9,183 bases of DNA from Bacteroidota bacterium (GTDB lineage: Bacteria > Bacteroidota > Ignavibacteria > Ignavibacteriales > Ignavibacteriaceae), in assembly GCA_021793635.1 (NCBI GenBank), contig JAJYSI010000102.1, forward strand, positions 1-9,183. Direction: 5' to 3'. The position numbers were made by a program, and so were the translations under genes. The notes under the pieces were generated by a model that saw only the letters and a list, made by a program, of their open reading frames with translations, ran no database searches and was not told where the DNA came from. The number at the start of each line of letters is the position of its first letter. The stretch's first letter is position 1. Shown here piece after piece: positions 6,676 through 9,183 of the stretch.

Positions 6676-6681
6676 CACCTC
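6676..6681 (-). promoter_or_regulatory. Shine-Dalgarno that sets the start of the DUF6600-like gene
   Basis: GAGGTG on the minus strand lies 4 nt before the ATG at 6671. It overlaps codons 1-3 of the longer in-frame reading that starts at 6683, which itself has no ribosome-binding site. This supports the shorter start, which also gives a clean signal peptide. Confidence 0.6.
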
Positions 6682-6793
6682 ATTGAATGACTGAATTAGA
6701 ATACTCAACAGTTGTGCCATCAAAAACAATTGATTTTAAATGATTTATGAGGAATAAGAAAGATATTTTGTATAATAAAATGAACAATCTGAA

Positions 6794-6817
6794 CCGAAAT
6801 ATAGACACGTTTCTCGG
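6794..6817 (-). terminator. Weak possible terminator after the GT2 gene
   Basis: On the minus strand CCGAGAAA can pair with TTTCGG across a loop of about 10 nt, with one bulged G. A T-rich but interrupted stretch follows (TTCAGATTGTTCATTTTATT). It lies about 15 nt past the GT2 stop. The stem is short, so partial read-through into the DUF6600-like gene is possible. Confidence 0.25.
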
Positions 6818-6830
6818 CGGAAAATGGACA

Positions 6831-7967
6831 TTATCTTTTTATTCGGCGATCCTTCCAGATATAGTTACCGAAGGTACCGGCTATACCAGCAATAATTATA
6901 TAAGGGATCTGAAATAATTCCGCTAATGGAAGGTATCTTAATACCTTTTTTGAGAAGATAAAGTTCAATCCCTTTTTGAGGATAAGATATTCAAAAGATA
7001 TTTTGATAAGAAAACTAATAATGAAGGAAACAAGAAAAATTGGTGATAGAATGACGGAGAGAAATATTTGTGCGATTAGACCAAGATAAAACAGAAAAAT
7101 CAAAATCAGCTTAATTATTAAAAAGTTGTCGGCATAAAATAGACCTTTACTCGCCCATCGTTTTCGCTGATGATAAAATTTTTGAAGTGAATCATTTCCT
7201 TTTGTTAAAACAATTGCTTCCCGATTCCAACAAAATTTAATCCTGTATTTGCCGCTTGACCAAATTTTTTGCATTAATAACTCATCATCACCGGAAGAAA
7301 GATTTAGGTGGTCATTAAATCCATTTACCGTTTCATAGGCATTCTTTCTATAGGCGATATTAGCAGCATTGCAAATTACAGGCTTGTTAATTCCAATCAA
7401 ACCCGCGCCGGTTAAAACCAACCCGGAGAATTCAAGCTTTTGCAATTTTTCAAAGAGAGTTTTCTCTTCAATAAATTCTACCGGTCCGGATACAAAACCT
7501 GTTTCGTTATCAAAACAAGAAACCATTTGTTGTATCCACTTCTTATTGTGTAAACAATCGGAATCGGTAGTAATGATAATACTGCCGGTTGAATTAGAAA
7601 TGCCGAATCTTATTGCTCTTTTTTTATGGGCATAAGTCGAAAAGTCATCAGGAACTGAAATTACTTTAATGTTTGAAGACTTTTGGGCTGATAATATTTT
7701 TTGAAGCGAATCATCATCAGAAGAATCATTGACATAAATGACTTCATATTTTCCTTTTGGATAATTTTGACTTTCTAGGCTTCTCAAACTTCCGAGAATA
7801 TTTTCAGATTCATTTCTGAAAGGTATAATTATGGAAATAAATTCTTCCGGGATTGATATGCCTTTTGTCGAAGTTAATTTATCCAGACCGGATAATATTT
7901 CTAACAAAAAAAACGAATAGTACGTTAAAAGGAGAAGGAATATTAATCCCAATAATATATTAAGCAT
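6831..7967 (-). CDS. Membrane-anchored family 2 glycosyltransferase
   Basis: A 378-residue GT-A enzyme. It has one N-terminal membrane helix (about 3-23), a cytoplasmic catalytic domain (about 42-275) and three C-terminal membrane helices (about 284-304, 306-325 and 350-370). The catalytic signatures are ISIIIPFRNESENI (44-57), YVNDSSDDD (78-86), the DxD metal site DSD at 135-137, GDDE at 226-229 as the acceptor-side acidic motif, and QRKRW at 267-271. This is the architecture of processive or lipid-linked GT2 enzymes such as those making polysaccharides or glycolipids; the sugar and acceptor are unknown. The ATG overlaps the stop of the upstream flippase-like gene by 8 nt (ATGCTTAA), and there is no Shine-Dalgarno, so translation is probably coupled. 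The two proteins therefore likely work on the same membrane substrate. Confidence 0.88.
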   Translation of the reverse strand: MLNILLGLIFLLLLTYYSFFLLEILSGLDKLTSTKGISIPEEFISIIIPFRNESENILGSLRSLESQNYPKGKYEVIYVNDSSDDDSLQKILSAQKSSNIKVISVPDDFSTYAHKKRAIRFGISNSTGSIIITTDSDCLHNKKWIQQMVSCFDNETGFVSGPVEFIEEKTLFEKLQKLEFSGLVLTGAGLIGINKPVICNAANIAYRKNAYETVNGFNDHLNLSSGDDELLMQKIWSSGKYRIKFCWNREAIVLTKGNDSLQKFYHQRKRWASKGLFYADNFLIIKLILIFLFYLGLIAQIFLSVILSPIFLVSFIISFLIKISFEYLILKKGLNFIFSKKVLRYLPLAELFQIPYIIIAGIAGTFGNYIWKDRRIKR

Positions 7968-8949
7968 TGTTTTTTTTGATTAGCAAAATCAAACCTATTA
8001 AAGCTGGCAGCAAAACATTTATACCGAATAAAGAAATTCCGGAGTCGAAACCGACAGAACTCGTTTGCCCCATTTTGGTTAAAAAAAAGATAGAAGCCCC
8101 CTCCCTAACACCCAAATCGCCAAATGAAATTTGCGGGATAATTGTCTTAGCAAACATTACCATATTTCCAGCCCAGATAAAATTGATGAAACTTCCGTGC
8201 TGTGAAAATCCCAAGGCAAGGACAGCAAATTGAATGACGAAACAAGAATAAAAAAGAAAAGAAATCAAAGATATTTTAGTCAAAAACTTTCCATCTAATT
8301 CTTTTAGGAGAAGAACCTCCGAATAAAATTTATGAAATCTTTTAGAGTTTCTCATCCGATTGGTCAAAAAGTTGTGCCATAGTTTTGGATTTATTATTAG
8401 CATAATTAGGAAATAGGACAAAACGAATATTAATACGAATAATGAGAAAATTATATAAGAGTTTACATGATAATAATCCTTAAGAAATAATATACTGCCA
8501 ATTGAACCAAAAAAGGCTATCGTGATAAGAAGGAAAAATTTATCGACTAGGGTTGCAACCGTAACTTGAATCATTGGTTTGTCTTTAAATTCCAGGGCCC
8601 GCCCAAAATATTCACCTATACGGGCTGGGGTAAAGGGACCTGCAGCAAATCCATAGAATAAAGAATAGAAAATCTTTTTCCTGTTAGATTCTTTAAGAAT
8701 TGCATTACAAGTAAGCTCCCATTTGAAATATTGAAGTGAAATATTTACAAGGGTAAGAAGTATTGCTAGAATTATAAATCTATAATCTGCTTTCTCGAAT
8801 GCCGTAGCAATCTCCTTTAGGTTAACATGATAAACCATATATGAAATTAAACCGATTGCAATCAGCAATTTGACTATTACAAGGAAAGCTGACTTTTTAA
8901 GCCTTCTTTTATCATAAAAATTTTTGACAGAACTTATTATTGAGTCCAT
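7960..8949 (-). CDS. Flippase-like integral membrane protein (LPG_synthase_TM / UPF0104)
   Basis: A 329-residue polytopic protein with about seven to eight membrane helices, starting near residues 22-40 and 57-74. It matches the lysylphosphatidylglycerol synthase transmembrane family: PARIGEYFGRA (108-118), LVDKF (134-138) and the late FGDLGVREG (276-284) are the conserved loops of that family. The C-terminal aminoacyltransferase domain of MprF is absent, so this is the membrane-only form often annotated as flippase-like. A role in moving a lipid or glycolipid across the inner membrane is an inference from the family. The ATG at 8949 has no visible Shine-Dalgarno. It begins 23 nt after the stop of an outer-membrane-type gene and overlaps the GT2 gene by 8 nt, so three genes appear to form one transcript. 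Confidence 0.88.
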   Translation of the reverse strand: MDSIISSVKNFYDKRRLKKSAFLVIVKLLIAIGLISYMVYHVNLKEIATAFEKADYRFIILAILLTLVNISLQYFKWELTCNAILKESNRKKIFYSLFYGFAAGPFTPARIGEYFGRALEFKDKPMIQVTVATLVDKFFLLITIAFFGSIGSILFLKDYYHVNSYIIFSLFVLIFVLSYFLIMLIINPKLWHNFLTNRMRNSKRFHKFYSEVLLLKELDGKFLTKISLISFLFYSCFVIQFAVLALGFSQHGSFINFIWAGNMVMFAKTIIPQISFGDLGVREGASIFFLTKMGQTSSVGFDSGISLFGINVLLPALIGLILLIKKNNA

Positions 8950-8972
8950 TAAGAAATAATTTCAGTTGTGAT

Positions 8973-9183
8973 CTAAATAAAATCAAACATAAAGCCGAGG
9001 CCGATACGGGACACCCTTTGTGTAAAATATTGGCTAAAAACATCACCTCCATTATAATAAGAAAAATAAAACACTATTCCTTTATTATTCCAACTCCCAA
9101 ATTTAATGCCTGCCATATAGTTTTGGTTGACGACATATTCCGGAATTCCTTTAACGTCTAAATTGACAGCGACAAAAAGATTC
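8973..9183 (-). CDS. C-terminal part of an outer-membrane beta-barrel-type protein (partial)
   Basis: A minus-strand frame enters at the right edge (first full codon at 9182-9180) and runs 69 codons to a TAG at 8973. No start codon is needed, because the gene begins outside the window. The residues alternate polar and aromatic in the manner of barrel strands: AGIKFGSW, GIVFYFSYYNGG, FSQYFTQRVSRIGLGFMFDFI. The ending FMFDFI has the aromatic C-terminal strand expected of outer membrane proteins. The YYNG...Q(Y/F)...R...IGLG(I/F)xF pattern recalls the end of the DUF1207 family, as I remember it; that assignment is tentative. The stop lies 23 nt before the flippase-like start, so it is probably the first visible gene of that operon. 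A plus-strand open frame over the same bases is a shadow. Confidence 0.75.
   Translation of the reverse strand, partial: NLFVAVNLDVKGIPEYVVNQNYMAGIKFGSWNNKGIVFYFSYYNGGDVFSQYFTQRVSRIGLGFMFDFI

Noticed and set aside
9001..9010. CCGATACGGG here is the reverse complement of bases 42-51 near the left edge, suggesting flanking repeats
   Set aside because: The match is only 10 nt, and this copy lies inside coding sequence of the outer membrane protein. It is probably chance.
8940..9161. Plus-strand open frame of 73 codons at the right edge
   Set aside because: It is antisense to a better minus-strand frame with barrel-like composition and correct operon spacing, and it overlaps the flippase-like start.

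Overview
The window looks like part of a chromosome from an AT-rich Gram-negative bacterium of the Bacteroidetes/Ignavibacteria (Chlorobi-like) kind. This is an inference from four things: low GC content, a mix of genes with and without Shine-Dalgarno sequences, an outer-membrane barrel C-terminus, and families typical of those groups (DUF6600-like tryptophan-rich protein, DUF2007-like protein, cysteine-clustered GT9 proteins). No rRNA or tRNA gene is present to settle the taxonomy.

Layout. Bases 1-111 (minus strand) hold a GC-richer structured segment that resembles the 5' end of a group II intron running off the left edge. Three small minus-strand genes follow: a cupin (128-490), a zinc-ribbon/DUF2007-like protein (817-1176) and an unrecognised polytopic membrane protein (1245-1793). 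A divergent intergenic region of about 255 bp leads to a plus-strand operon (2049-5402) of two GT9 heptosyltransferase-family glycosyltransferases and a GDP-perosamine synthase-like aminotransferase. It ends at a strong hairpin that serves both strands. Converging on that hairpin from the right is a minus-strand series. It starts with the C-terminal end of an outer-membrane-type protein (8973 to the right edge), which has no start codon in the window. Next come a flippase-like (LPG_synthase_TM/UPF0104) membrane protein and a family 2 glycosyltransferase that overlaps it by 8 bp. Last, probably as a separate unit, is an exported tryptophan/tyrosine-rich DUF6600-like protein with an Asn/Arg/Gln-rich disordered tail.

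How the genes fit together. The central operon is an envelope-glycan module: PerA/RfbE-type transamination supplies a 4-amino-4,6-dideoxymannose nucleotide sugar, and the GT9 enzymes are candidates for lipopolysaccharide core or related glycan assembly. The right-hand set pairs a membrane glycosyltransferase with a multi-spanning LPG_synthase_TM protein and an outer membrane protein, so it is probably also an envelope lipid or glycolipid function with unknown substrates. I see no CRISPR array, complete transposon, phage gene or defence system. The most notable points are the possible intron edge, an Asn at the usual catalytic Asp position of the second GT9, the paired Cys clusters in that protein, and the coupled outer membrane protein/flippase-like/GT2 unit.
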